Assembly (NCBI RefSeq): GCF_030371825.1
Contig: NZ_JAUDDM010000003.1
Length of the DNA stretch: 64,000 nucleotides
Source of the DNA: Collinsella sp944321445
GTDB lineage: Bacteria; Actinomycetota; Coriobacteriia; Coriobacteriales; Coriobacteriaceae
Direction: 5' to 3' (one strand)
Position 1 is the first letter of the stretch. Every line of letters begins with the position of its first letter. Positions 23,752 through 32,664 of this stretch are shown here, one piece after another. Under the pieces are notes generated by a model that was not told the DNA's origin, did no database searches, and saw only the letters and a program-made list of their open reading frames with translations. The translations under genes were made by a program, and so were the position numbers.

Positions 23752-24100
23752 AGATTCTGCTCCCCGTCGCGAATCGCATGGTGGCGGCGCCGGCATACGA
23801 CCGGCGCGTCACATCCCGATGTTCCCCCAGCTGACCTGGTCTTTGACCCCACACCTGCGCACCGGGGCGTTTGCTCGGACGGCCGTAGCCGCCTTCACGA
23901 CTGACCCGCTCGCCCGCGGGGCGCTTTTCGCCCCAAGCAATCGAACGGACGGTGCGGCTTACCTCTAGGACGCGCCATGATCGCGCCGCGCGCACGCGGT
24001 CGCTTACGTGGATCCCTTTGGCCGCGTCTGCCTTGGACTAAGAAGCGCGAAACCCGCGCCCCCGCAACCACAGCCTGGTAGGAACGGATGCATTATAGCA
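23752..24100 (-). ncRNA. Candidate structured leader RNA upstream of the binding lipoprotein
   Basis: A 400-bp gap (23752-24151) lacks a convincing protein gene. On the minus strand an extended -10 (TGC-TATAAT, 24092-24100) would start a transcript near 24085, leaving a leader of about 330 nt before the ATG at 23751. It is G+C-rich and contains clear hairpins such as GGGGCG-AAAAG-CGCCCC and GCGCCGG-N7-CCGGCGC. I checked it by eye against RNase P, SRP RNA and several riboswitch signatures and found no match. It may be a riboswitch, an sRNA or simply a long untranslated leader. Confidence 0.35.
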
Positions 24101-24151
24101 GGTCAAATGGTACCCCACCAGATTACGACAAGCTCCGCCACGGGCGAGGAG

Positions 24152-24946
24152 CTACTGCAACACGCGCGCGAGTGCCAACGCGTCCACGTGCACGGCGCCC
24201 GCCCCGCGCAGGGTCCGCGTTGCCGCCACGATGGTCGCGCCCGTCGTAATAACGTCATCTAGCAGTAGGATTCTTCGTTCGTCGACCCGTTCGAGAACCC
24301 GATAGGCATCGCGCGCCCGCGCTTGGCGCCCCATCCTTCCCAGCACGCGCTGATCGGCATCGCCCAGCTTCACGAGCACATCGACAAGTGGTATGCCGGC
24401 CAGCTCCGACAGGTGCCGCGCAATCGCTTCCATATGGTCGAAGCCGCGCCTGCGGAAAGCGGCTGCGGTCGCAGGGACGAACACGATGGCATCGGTCGCA
24501 CTCAGCACGTCGCCGTAGCGCTCGCCGGCCACGCGCTCGGCGTGCTGTGCGCAATCGAGCAGCATCTCGGCAAACGGACCGAAGAGGCGCTGCTCGCCTG
24601 CATCCTTGTACGCGCGGATCATGCGCGACAGAGGCTCGGCGAACTCCGCAACCGCAAGGCATCGGTCCGGCCCGCCTGCCCAAAGTTCGCACTCAGCACC
24701 CGCACCGCTCTCCTCGCGCGGCGTGCATTCGGTGCACACGAGGTCGCCATGGGGAGCGCCACAGCGCAAGCAGCTGTGACGAGGGTCAATGAGATGGAAG
24801 CGCTCGAGGCAGTCGGGACACACGAGCTCACCTGGACGCTCGCAGCCGGCGCAACGCGTGGGCGACACCGCTTCGAGTGCCCCGTGGCGTATGCGCGCTG
24901 CCAGGCGCGCGAGGGACTCCGTCCCGACAGGTTTCTGACACAGCAT
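24152..24946 (-). CDS. comF: ComF-family phosphoribosyltransferase-like protein
   Basis: A 264-residue protein with an N-terminal double zinc finger (CAGCERPGELVCPDC, then CLRCGAPHGDLVCTEC) and a C-terminal PRTase fold. The fold includes FVPATAAAFRRRGFDHMEAI and the PRPP loop RRILLLDDVITTGATIVAAT. ComF proteins take part in DNA uptake/competence in Bacillus; the biochemical role is not well defined. I start it at the ATG at 24946, directly after the terminator of the upstream gene; an upstream start would run through that hairpin. Confidence 0.88.
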   Translation of the reverse strand: MLCQKPVGTESLARLAARIRHGALEAVSPTRCAGCERPGELVCPDCLERFHLIDPRHSCLRCGAPHGDLVCTECTPREESGAGAECELWAGGPDRCLAVAEFAEPLSRMIRAYKDAGEQRLFGPFAEMLLDCAQHAERVAGERYGDVLSATDAIVFVPATAAAFRRRGFDHMEAIARHLSELAGIPLVDVLVKLGDADQRVLGRMGRQARARDAYRVLERVDERRILLLDDVITTGATIVAATRTLRGAGAVHVDALALARVLQ

Positions 24947-24983
24947 GAAAAACACCCTCTCCCGGCGGGCGGAAGAGGGTGTT
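24946..24983 (-). terminator. Terminator of ricT, abutting comF
   Basis: On the minus strand AACACCCTCT and AGAGGGTGTT form a 10-bp stem followed by TTTTTC, and the comF ATG begins immediately after. comF must therefore be translated from a readthrough transcript or from a start very close to the hairpin. Confidence 0.8.
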
Positions 24984-25034
24984 GTCTGGAGTATACACCG
25001 CAGCGCACGAGCGCGCAGCATGGGCGCTCAAAGA

Positions 25035-26720
25035 TTACTGGGACGGCGTATCCGAAGAGCGGGAGGACCCGCCTTGGTCGGCGCCGCCCTCTCCGCCGGT
25101 GCGCGGCTTGCGCGAACGGCGGCGGCGACGGCGTTTCTTCTCGGCGCCCTCGCCCTGCTCGCGGGCATCGCCCTCGGTGGGCATCGCCCTGCGCTCCGAA
25201 GCGGGCTTCGCCGTGCCGTTGTTCGCTTTCGCAGCGGCCCCTCCCCCGTCACCGGGACGACGACGGGACACGCGGACCTCGCCGGATGCGACCTGGTCGG
25301 CCACGGACGGAACATCGGGCTTCGCCGACTGCCGACGCTGACCCTCGGCACGCGCGCCGTCCGCTGCGGACTTGTGGCGACGGCGGCGCGACGGACGACT
25401 CTGGGATGCGTCGTCCGCAGGCTTCTCGGCCGCGTCACGTGCCTGTTGGTCGCGGGCAGCGGCGTTGCGGAAGGCCTCGTTGCGCTCATCGGCAGACAGG
25501 TGGCGACGGCGACGGCGATTGCCCGCGGCTGCCGCCTGCTGCGTCTCGTGCGATGCCGCGATGTCCTGCGCAGGCTCGGCAGCCTCGCTGCGGCGACGGC
25601 GACGGCGCGAGCTTCCGCCCTGCTCCGTGGGAGCGGCGTCTGCGGCACCCTTGCCACGGCTGCGCGATGAGCCCTTGTCGCCACGGCTCTTCCCGCCCTT
25701 GCCGGCAGCCTCTTCCTGCTGCTTCTTGCGGCGTGGGGTGGGACCGGAGGCCACGATGCGATCGGCGGCGTCCAGGCCGCCTCCCAAATCGACGCCCATC
25801 TCGCGATCGAGCTCCATCAGGGCGAGCTTGATCTCGGGCGACTCAATCCTGTCCATGACGTCGCGCGTCACGCAGTCCGGACGACACGCGCAGCCCTGCT
25901 CCTCGCTGCGCTTCACGCATTCGTCGGAGCAGGTCATATCGGCCAGATTCACACGGAACTGCTTGCCGTTTTCCAAGCGCAGCACCAGCTGCTCCTTGGG
26001 CGTGTCGTATTCCTGGATGCGCGCGCGACCCAGCGGCGTATCGATGACCGCCTTCTTCTTGGGCGCACGGCTCTTGAAGTCCTTGTAGGCCTCGAACTCG
26101 TAGCGCAGGCAGCACATGAGGCGGCCGCACACACCGGAGATCTTGGAGGAGTTGAGCGGCAGGTCCTGCTCTTTCGCCATGCGGATGGACACCGGCTCGA
26201 ACTGGCCGCCAAAGCGCGTGCAACACAGCTCCTGGCCGCAGTGCGCATAGCCGCCCACCAGGCGCGTCTCGTCGCGCACGCCGATCTGGCGCATGTCGAC
26301 GCGCATGCGGAAGCGCCCCGAGAGATCCTTCACGAGCTGACGGAAATCGACGCGGTCCTCGGCGGCGAAATAGAAGACGACCTTCTCGCCACCGAAGAGG
26401 AACTCCACACCCACGGGCTTCATATCGAGCTCGTTTTTGGCCACGAGCTCGCGGAAATCGGCCATGGCGGCCTCTCCCTTGCGGGCGAGCTCGTCGGCAC
26501 GGTCGTAATCGGCATCGGTCGCGACGCCCAGCACTGGCTTGAGCGGAGCGTTCAGGTCCTTTTCCGCCACCTCGAAGGGATCTGCGGTCACCAGACCGAA
26601 CTCCGTTCCGCGCTCGGTCGAGCAAATGGCGTGATCGCCCTCGACGATGTCGAGCCCCTGCGGGTCGAACCACAGGTCGCGCGAAGCGAACGCGAACTTG
26701 ACGGGTACAACTATCGGCAT
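25035..26720 (-). CDS. ricT: PSP1/RicT-family protein with long Arg-rich C-terminal extension
   Basis: A 561-residue protein. The first 290 residues are a RicT (YaaT/PSP1) domain: PVGVEFLFGGEKVVFYFAAE, RVDMRQIGVRDETRLVGGYA, then a Cys-rich region with HCGQELCCTRFGG and GVCGRLMCCLRYE, the type that binds an Fe-S cluster in Bacillus RicT. The remaining 270 or so residues are low-complexity and basic with repeated RRRRR tracts, roughly doubling the family length. RicT assists RNA maturation and regulator phosphorylation in Bacillus. It overlaps holB by 10 bp, the usual tmk-holB-ricT order. Confidence 0.9.
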   Translation of the reverse strand: MPIVVPVKFAFASRDLWFDPQGLDIVEGDHAICSTERGTEFGLVTADPFEVAEKDLNAPLKPVLGVATDADYDRADELARKGEAAMADFRELVAKNELDMKPVGVEFLFGGEKVVFYFAAEDRVDFRQLVKDLSGRFRMRVDMRQIGVRDETRLVGGYAHCGQELCCTRFGGQFEPVSIRMAKEQDLPLNSSKISGVCGRLMCCLRYEFEAYKDFKSRAPKKKAVIDTPLGRARIQEYDTPKEQLVLRLENGKQFRVNLADMTCSDECVKRSEEQGCACRPDCVTRDVMDRIESPEIKLALMELDREMGVDLGGGLDAADRIVASGPTPRRKKQQEEAAGKGGKSRGDKGSSRSRGKGAADAAPTEQGGSSRRRRRRSEAAEPAQDIAASHETQQAAAAGNRRRRRHLSADERNEAFRNAAARDQQARDAAEKPADDASQSRPSRRRRHKSAADGARAEGQRRQSAKPDVPSVADQVASGEVRVSRRRPGDGGGAAAKANNGTAKPASERRAMPTEGDAREQGEGAEKKRRRRRRSRKPRTGGEGGADQGGSSRSSDTPSQ

Positions 26721-27850
26721 ATAAGCGCCTTCCTGATATCGAAGAGCATGACCTCGATGGTCAGCTGGGGAGTAATGTTGCGGGCGATGCGCTTTTCCGC
26801 CTTGGAGACGGATTCGAGTGCGGCGACGGCCCCCGCGGTCGTGGCGGAGCGGCTCAGGCGCTCGACGATGTCCGCGGCGTCCTCGTTCACGATGCCGTCG
26901 GAAGCGCCCTCGAGGCTCATGAGCACATCGCGCAGCAGGGCGCGCACGCTCGCCAGCGCTTCCATGATACCCGAACGCTCGCGCGCGGACAGTTCGCGCT
27001 TGTTCCGCTCCTCCAGCTGCTTCAAGGCTCCACGCGACAGGTAATCGGCATTTTGCTCGAGCACCGCCTGCTGCGTCGACTTCACATCGGCCAGGGGCGC
27101 ATGGATCGCCCCCATGAGCTCCTTCGCCGAAAGCAAGATGTCGGCCTCGTCGGCGTGCAGTAGCGCATCGACGGCGCGAAGCATGCACCTGCGGGCCTCC
27201 TGCCTGTCGGCGCTCTTGAGGAAGGCGATGGCGCGCGAGGGACTTCCCGCCACCGCGACCGCCATGCGGCAGCGCGGCTCTGGCAGCCCCGTAGCGCGAG
27301 CGACAGCGTCGGTTGCCTCCGCCGTCGAGAGCATGCGGAAGGGCACGCACTGGCAGCGCGACACGATGGTGGGCAGCATGATGTCGGTTGAGGTGCCCAG
27401 CAGGATGAACGTTGTGTTCGCAGGAGGCTCCTCGAGGGTTTTGAGCAGGGCGTTAGCCGAATTCGAGCGCAACTGTTCGGCGCGATCGATGATATAGACC
27501 TTGCGCGGGGCGCGAATCGGTGCCAGCGCCACGTCCTCCAGCAGGTCGCGGACCTGCGCGATGAGGTAGCCCGTGGCGCTTTCCGGCTCGTACAGATGAA
27601 CATCGGGATGCGTGTGCCGCGCGACGCGCACGCAGCTGTCGCACGCTCCGCAACCGCCGTTTTCGCAGAGCAGCGCCTGCGCGAGCGCCCATGCTGCGTC
27701 GAGCTTGCCCGAACCGGGCGCCCCCACGAACAGGTAGGCATGGCTCGCGCGGTCCGTTGCGACGGCGCGCGACAGGAAGTCGCGCACGCGCGGCTGGGTA
27801 TCGAGATGTGCCAGCAGGCTGTTCTGAGCGGCGGCGGTCATGCTCGTCAC
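26711..27850 (-). CDS. holB: DNA polymerase III delta-prime subunit
   Basis: A 379-residue AAA+ clamp-loader subunit. It has SHAYLFVGAPGSGKLDAAWA (Walker A region), the zinc-binding CGACDSCVRVARHTHPDVHL, APRKVYIIDRAEQLRSNSAN and LLKTLEEPPANTTFILLGTS, followed by IVSRCQCVPF. It opens the sliding clamp with DnaX and HolA. The GTG at 27850 overlaps the tmk stop (GTGA); an ATG 9 nt later is an alternative. It overlaps ricT by 10 bp. Confidence 0.94.
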   Translation of the reverse strand: MTSMTAAAQNSLLAHLDTQPRVRDFLSRAVATDRASHAYLFVGAPGSGKLDAAWALAQALLCENGGCGACDSCVRVARHTHPDVHLYEPESATGYLIAQVRDLLEDVALAPIRAPRKVYIIDRAEQLRSNSANALLKTLEEPPANTTFILLGTSTDIMLPTIVSRCQCVPFRMLSTAEATDAVARATGLPEPRCRMAVAVAGSPSRAIAFLKSADRQEARRCMLRAVDALLHADEADILLSAKELMGAIHAPLADVKSTQQAVLEQNADYLSRGALKQLEERNKRELSARERSGIMEALASVRALLRDVLMSLEGASDGIVNEDAADIVERLSRSATTAGAVAALESVSKAEKRIARNITPQLTIEVMLFDIRKALICR

Positions 27851-28509
27851 GCCTCCGGCTGCAACAGGGCGGCGCGGGCGTCGGCGGCGTCAACCGCCAG
27901 ACCGGCGTGCGCGAGCTCGGCCAGCATGCAGGCGAACACGGCGTCCACGGGCTGGGATGCGTCGATGGTTCTCACGCGCTGCGGCTCCTCGCGCGCGATG
28001 GTACGGAACCCTTCCGCCACGCGCTGCTGGAATTCGAGGCCCTTTTCCTCCATGCGGTCGGGCGCATCGTTGCGTCCTTCCCTGCGTACCGCGGCCTTTT
28101 CGGGGTCGATATCGAACACGAAGGTGACGTCGGGCCGGCAGTCACCCACCGCAAGCGCGTTGGCGCGGTCCGCGTCCTCACGCGTCGAGCCGCCGGCGAA
28201 CGCCTGGTACGCCGTCGTGGAATCGTAGAACCGGTCGCACACCACCACGCGATCCTGCGCCAGCGCGGGGCGGATGACCTCGTGCACCAACTGGGCGCGC
28301 GCGGCTTCGTATAGCAGCAGCTCGCAGGCATCGCACATGGCGCCGTTCTCCGGATCGAGTAGCAGGCCGCGGATCTTCTCCGAGATAGCGACGCCACCCG
28401 GCTCGCGCAGCAGCAAAACGTCGCGACCCGCGTGCTCCAACGCGGCCGCAAGCAGGCGCGCCTGCGTGGACTTGCCGCAGCCGTCGATTCCCTCAAGCGT
28501 GATGAACAC
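27847..28509 (-). CDS. tmk: Thymidylate kinase
   Basis: A 220-residue kinase making dTDP from dTMP. The P-loop is FITLEGIDGCGKSTQARLLA (residues 2-21), the dTMP-binding motif LLLREPGGVAISEKIRGLLL, the DRY-type motif VVVCDRFYDSTTAYQAFAGG, and a LID region RREGRNDAPDRMEEKGLEFQ. Translation begins at a GTG with GAAGGGGG about 9 nt upstream. It is the first gene of tmk-holB-ricT. Confidence 0.95.
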   Translation of the reverse strand: MFITLEGIDGCGKSTQARLLAAALEHAGRDVLLLREPGGVAISEKIRGLLLDPENGAMCDACELLLYEAARAQLVHEVIRPALAQDRVVVCDRFYDSTTAYQAFAGGSTREDADRANALAVGDCRPDVTFVFDIDPEKAAVRREGRNDAPDRMEEKGLEFQQRVAEGFRTIAREEPQRVRTIDASQPVDAVFACMLAELAHAGLAVDAADARAALLQPEA

Positions 28510-28633
28510 GGTACCGTGCCCCCTTCGGTCTCATTTCGTCGTTCGAACCATGATACACTGCCCCGCTTGCGCTCACGGCAGCAACAAACTGCGGGGACTC
28601 CTGTCGGACCACCCCGTTCTCCTGGACATCCGG

Positions 28634-28766
28634 CTGTTGTGAGCGCTTTCGGCCAATCGCCGCCAGTTCTGTGCGCTTTCGGCCAACGTTTTTCAGGATT
28701 TCCCAGGATTCCGTTGGCCAAAAGCGCTCACAACAGAGCCCGATTGGCCAGAAGCGCTCACAACAG
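28634..28766. repeat. Nested inverted-repeat element, copy 2
   Basis: It has the same A-B-loop-B'-A' plan and length (133 bp) as copy 1. The units are 28634-28659 (TGTTGTGAGCGCTTTCGGCC + AATCG), 28665-28688 (GTGCGCTTTCGGCCAACG), 28712-28736 (TTGGCCAAAAGCGCTCACAA) and 28741-28766 (GATTGGCCAGAAGCGCTCAC). The loop is 23 bp and differs from that of copy 1. It lies between topA (stop about 85 bp away) and the tmk start. Confidence 0.9.
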
Positions 28767-28802
28767 GTTGCGACATGGACGCGAGAGCAACCCGAGACGC
28801 GC

Positions 28803-28838
28803 AAAAACACGGGCCGCGAGGGAATGTTTCGCGGCCTG
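28803..28838 (-). terminator. Intrinsic terminator of topA
   Basis: On the minus strand GGCCGCGA pairs with TCGCGGCC around a 9-nt loop and is followed by GTGTTTTTG, about 12 bp past the topA stop. Confidence 0.85.
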
Positions 28839-28850
28839 TTTGCTGGAGTG

Positions 28851-31421
28851 TTATTTCTTGGTTGTCTTTTTCGTCGACGTCTTCTTTGCCGTCGTCTTCT
28901 TGGCAGCGGTTTTCTTGGTGCCCGAAGCGGTCTTGCGCGCGCCGCGCCCGCGGCCGGTGGTCTTCTTCTCCTTGCCGGGGCAATCCATGTTCACGCAGAT
29001 GCGCCAGGGACCGCGCGCGGTCTCGACGACCACGATGGGGGCGCCGCAATGCTCGCACGTTTCGCCCGTGGCCTCGAGCTTGCCACGGCCGGGCAGCGGG
29101 TAGGACACGCCGCACTCGTCGTAGTTGGTGCAGCGGATGAAGCGCTTGCCGCTCCTCTCGGACTTATGCGCGATGAGGTCGCCGTGACGGCCGGCCTCGG
29201 CGCAGACCTTGCACTCGCCCACCTTGAGGTCGGGCTCGTAGTTGGTGGGGCACTTGGGGTTCACGCAGATCTCGTAGGCCTTTTGGCGGAACGGCTGGCA
29301 CTTGATGCGCGGCGCACCGCACTCAGGGCACACGGCCGCTTCGCCCTCCAGCGGGCTCACGCGCACGCCCGAGGGAACGGGATAGGTCACATCGCAATCC
29401 GGCCAACCCATGCAGCCGATGAAGCTGCCGCGAGTCTTGGCGCTCGTCTTCATGACGAGGTCCTTGCCGCACTTGGGGCAGGTGCCGACCTTGGCGTCGG
29501 CGGTCACGGCGTCCGAGATGGCCTCGCCCAGGTCGTCCTTGTGCTCGATGAGCGCATCGAGCATGCCCGCGAGCAGTGCACGCGAATGGTAGACCACCTG
29601 GTCCTGCGTGTCGGTGCCCTCGGCCACGTGCGTCATGTCCTCTTCGAGCTCACTCGTCATGTCTGGCGTGGTGATGCGCGGCGCGAACTCGTGCAGCGCG
29701 TCGATGATGGCCATGCCCAGCTGGCTCGGCTCGATGGGACCGCTCGGCGTGCCCTTGAAGTACTTCACCGCGTACAGGCGCTCGATGATGCTCGCGCGCG
29801 TGGACTTGGTGCCGAGTCCCCGCTTCTCCATCTCCTGGACGAGCTTGCCCTGGGAATAGCGCGCTGGCGGCTCGGTCTGCTTGGCCTCGAGCTGCATGTC
29901 GCGCACATCGACGGTGTCGCCGGTCTCAAGCGCAGGCAGCTGCTCGTCCTTCTTGAGGCCGAAGGGATACACCCCACGGAAGCCCGGCACCTTGAGCACG
30001 TCACCGGAGGCCACGAACGGCTCGCCCGCGACGTCGATCTCGATCTTGGTGCCCTCGATGACGGCAGGGTCGGAGAGCGTCGCCAAAAAGCGGCGCGCAA
30101 TGAGGTTGTAGAGCTTCCACTGGGCGGGCTCGAGCTTGGTCGGATCGGCTGCCGAGGTGGGATAGATGGGCGGATGGTCGGTCGTCTCGGTTTTGCCGCG
30201 CGTCGCGGTGAGCTTCTCGCGCGAGAGCAGTTCGCGGCAGGCGGGCGCGTACTGCGGCACGGCCGAGATGGCCTTCACGGTCGCGCGCAGATCGAGCGAA
30301 CGCGGGTACACGGTGTTGTCGACACGCGGGTAGGAGATGAGGCCGTCCATGTAGAGGGACTCGGCGATGCGCATGGTGCGCGCCGGGCTGATGCCCTCGG
30401 CAGCGGCAGCCGCCTGCAGCGAGGTGGTGTTGAACGGCGTGGGCGGGCGCTGGGTGCGACTCTTCTTCACAACCTCGGTGACCGTACCGGTCGTCGCGTT
30501 CTCCACATGCGAAAACGCCGTAGTTGCCGCGTTCTCGTCGGTGAAACGCCCCTGCGCGTGAGAGATCTTGAAGGCCTGATCGTCACCGGCACCGGCGGGA
30601 CGCGCCTCGCCGGAGATGACCCAGTAGTCCTCAGGTTTGAAGGCCAGGCGCTCACGCTCACGCTCCACCACGAGGGCGAGCGTCGGCGTCTGCACACGGC
30701 CGGCGGAGCGCACGTTGCCGAAGCCGCCGAACTTCGCCATGGTGAGGTAGCGGGTAAGCGCCGCGCCCCAGATGAGGTCGATGTACTGGCGCGACTCGCC
30801 GGCGTCGGCCAGATTCTGGTCGAGCTCCACAAGGTTATTGAACGCATGGTCGATCTCGGCTTTGGTGAAGGCGGAGTAGCGTGCGCGCGACACGGGCACG
30901 TCGGGCGCGACATCGCGCACCATGGCAAGGGCGTCGGAGCCGATGAGCTCGCCCTCACGGTCGAAGTCGGTACCGATCACGACGGAGTCGGCCTTCTTGG
31001 CGAGGTTCTTGAGCGCGCGGATGATCTCCTTCTCCGCCGGCAGCTTCTCGATGGGTGCCCACACGAGATACGGCAGGCTCGGAACCTTCCAGCCTTTGAT
31101 GTCGATGCCGTCCTTGAGGAAGGGCTTGCGCTTGGACTCATAGGGCGGGCGAGCCAGACCGTCGGGCACATCGGCGGGCAGCATCTCGCCCTCCTGGCTC
31201 ACAGCGTACCAGCCGAGTTTCTTGTCGAACTTGAGCTCGGTGGGGAAATCGGGCGCCAGGATGTGGCCGCGCAGACCGATGGTGACCCACTCCTCGCCAT
31301 CCACCGTGAAACGGTAGACCGGCGTGTTGTAGACCTTATCGGCCTTCGGTTTTCCGACGCTGCACAGCAGGCGTGCAATCTGCTGGGCGGCATCGTTCTT
31401 CTCGGTGATGACGAGCTTCAA
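28851..31421 (-). CDS. topA: Type IA DNA topoisomerase with four zinc ribbons
   Basis: An 856-residue topoisomerase that relaxes negative supercoils. The TOPRIM region lies at the N-terminus (MKLVITEKNDAAQQIARLLC; DSVVIGTDFDREGELIGSDA). The catalytic Tyr is in SLYMDGLISYPRVDNTVYP, a version seen in archaeal-type TopA rather than the E. coli ITYMRTDS form. Four C4 zinc ribbons follow (CPKCGKDL.., CPECGAPR.., CKVCAEAG.., CEHCGAPI..), then a Lys/Thr-rich tail. It starts at TTG 31421 with AAGGAG 5 nt upstream, so initiation may be modest. Confidence 0.92.
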   Translation of the reverse strand: MKLVITEKNDAAQQIARLLCSVGKPKADKVYNTPVYRFTVDGEEWVTIGLRGHILAPDFPTELKFDKKLGWYAVSQEGEMLPADVPDGLARPPYESKRKPFLKDGIDIKGWKVPSLPYLVWAPIEKLPAEKEIIRALKNLAKKADSVVIGTDFDREGELIGSDALAMVRDVAPDVPVSRARYSAFTKAEIDHAFNNLVELDQNLADAGESRQYIDLIWGAALTRYLTMAKFGGFGNVRSAGRVQTPTLALVVERERERLAFKPEDYWVISGEARPAGAGDDQAFKISHAQGRFTDENAATTAFSHVENATTGTVTEVVKKSRTQRPPTPFNTTSLQAAAAAEGISPARTMRIAESLYMDGLISYPRVDNTVYPRSLDLRATVKAISAVPQYAPACRELLSREKLTATRGKTETTDHPPIYPTSAADPTKLEPAQWKLYNLIARRFLATLSDPAVIEGTKIEIDVAGEPFVASGDVLKVPGFRGVYPFGLKKDEQLPALETGDTVDVRDMQLEAKQTEPPARYSQGKLVQEMEKRGLGTKSTRASIIERLYAVKYFKGTPSGPIEPSQLGMAIIDALHEFAPRITTPDMTSELEEDMTHVAEGTDTQDQVVYHSRALLAGMLDALIEHKDDLGEAISDAVTADAKVGTCPKCGKDLVMKTSAKTRGSFIGCMGWPDCDVTYPVPSGVRVSPLEGEAAVCPECGAPRIKCQPFRQKAYEICVNPKCPTNYEPDLKVGECKVCAEAGRHGDLIAHKSERSGKRFIRCTNYDECGVSYPLPGRGKLEATGETCEHCGAPIVVVETARGPWRICVNMDCPGKEKKTTGRGRGARKTASGTKKTAAKKTTAKKTSTKKTTKK

Positions 31422-31546
31422 AGCGGCTCCTTACGTATATATGTGCGCCCACGCGGTGTGCGCGGACGGCAAAGTCGTGTACCGCAACGTACCACAAGTG
31501 AGCCGCGAGCGCGAATTATTCGCAATGTGGAAAAGAAGGCCGTCCC

Positions 31547-32221
31547 CTATTTGCCCATCTGCGCGGCGAGCCAGCTCGCCCACTCGTCCATACCGGTGCC
31601 GCAGGTCGCGCTGATGGAGAAGCGCGGCGCGGTGGGGTTCAGGTCGTCGAGCGTGCGGTTGTAGCCCTCCATATCGAAGTCGAAGGCGGGAGCGACGTCG
31701 ATTTTGTTGAGCAGCAGCGCGCCGGCGTACTGGAAAATGCCCGGGTACTTGATGGGCTTGTCGTCGCCCTCGGGCACCGAGAGGATCATGACGGCGAGGT
31801 TCTCGCCCAGATCGAAGTCGACAGGGCACACGAGGTTGCCCACGTTCTCGATAAAGATGACGTCGATGTCCTCGAGCCCCACGCCGGCGTCGAGCGCGTC
31901 GATGGCCTGAGAAATCATGTTGCCCTCGAGATGGCACAGGCCACCCGTGTTGATCTGGATGGCCGGCATGCCCGCCTCCTTCATCTTGACGGCATCCACA
32001 TCGCTCGCGATGTCGCCCTCGATGACGGCGCAGCGCAGGCCGTAGCGATCGCGCAGCAGCTCGTTCGTGGCAAGGATGGTCGAGCTCTTACCCGAACCCG
32101 GGCTCGAGAGCACGTTGATCACATAGGTGCCCGTGCGCACGAAACGCTCGCGCAGCTCCGCCGCCAGGCGCTCGTTGCGCGACAGAATCGAACTGCCGAT
32201 CTCGACGGTCTTCTCTGCCAT
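31547..32221 (-). CDS. hypB: Hydrogenase nickel-incorporation GTPase HypB
   Basis: A 224-residue SIMIBI GTPase that drives nickel insertion with HypA. It has NVLSSPGSGKSSTILAT (P-loop), VIEGDIASDVDAVKMKEAGM, the metal-site INTGGLCHLEGNMISQAI, FIENVGNLVCPVDFDLGE and the guanine motif LLNKIDVAP. The N-terminus lacks the His-rich nickel-storage stretch of some HypBs. It follows hypA after a 72-bp gap holding a REP-like hairpin. No hydrogenase genes are in the window. Confidence 0.95.
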   Translation of the reverse strand: MAEKTVEIGSSILSRNERLAAELRERFVRTGTYVINVLSSPGSGKSSTILATNELLRDRYGLRCAVIEGDIASDVDAVKMKEAGMPAIQINTGGLCHLEGNMISQAIDALDAGVGLEDIDVIFIENVGNLVCPVDFDLGENLAVMILSVPEGDDKPIKYPGIFQYAGALLLNKIDVAPAFDFDMEGYNRTLDDLNPTAPRFSISATCGTGMDEWASWLAAQMGK

Positions 32222-32264
32222 GGTTCCTCCTTGCTTGTTGTACGGTCTTTTCCTGGACGGATTT

Positions 32265-32293
32265 CGCCAAAAGTGACCTGACCCCTTTTGGCG
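32265..32293. repeat. REP-like hairpin between hypA and hypB
   Basis: CGCCAAAAG and CTTTTGGCG form a perfect 9-bp stem around TGACCTGACCC. It directly follows the hypA stop codon. The core (AAAAGTGACCTGACCCCTTT) has the look of a REP-like intergenic palindrome. Confidence 0.65.
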
Positions 32294-32659
32294 TCAGCCG
32301 TCTTCTTCGTCGGGGGTCTCGATCTCCATGGACACGATGTCCATCTCGCGGCCGGCGACAAGCCGGGTCTCGCGGCTGCCGCAGGCGGGACATCGCAGGT
32401 GGAAGCGGTCGTGTTCGAACTCGTTGCCGCACTCCGCGCACACGCTTTTGGGCCGCACGTATTCCACCTGCATGGTCGCCTCGGCGGTCAGGGGGTCGTC
32501 CTCGCGCAGGATATCCCAGGCGAAGTCCATCGACTCCTCGTTCACCTCGGCCATGTCGCCGATGCGCAGCGAAACGGAAACGACGCGCGAGGCACCCGCC
32601 TCACGCGCCGTCTTCACTGCAACATCTAGGATTCCGGAAACCAATCCCAGCTCATGCAT
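32294..32659 (-). CDS. hypA: Nickel metallochaperone HypA
   Basis: A 121-residue protein with the nickel-binding N-terminal MHELGLVSGILD (His2) and a zinc ribbon formed by CAECGNEFEHDRFHLRCPACG. It hands nickel to hydrogenase large subunits with HypB. It is immediately downstream of tatC (5 bp). The acidic ending is unremarkable. Confidence 0.95.
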   Translation of the reverse strand: MHELGLVSGILDVAVKTAREAGASRVVSVSLRIGDMAEVNEESMDFAWDILREDDPLTAEATMQVEYVRPKSVCAECGNEFEHDRFHLRCPACGSRETRLVAGREMDIVSMEIETPDEEDG

Positions 32660-32664
32660 GGTCG

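Noticed and set aside
23752..24151. Considered as RNase P RNA, SRP RNA, 6S RNA or a c-di-AMP/lysine/cobalamin riboswitch.
   Set aside because: None of the conserved core sequences of these RNAs could be found by eye; left as an unassigned structured leader.
31422..31546. Possible small gene or terminator between topA and hypB.
   Set aside because: Only a short GCGAA-TTA-TTCGC dyad and promoter-like ATATATAC near the topA start were seen; too little for a firm call.
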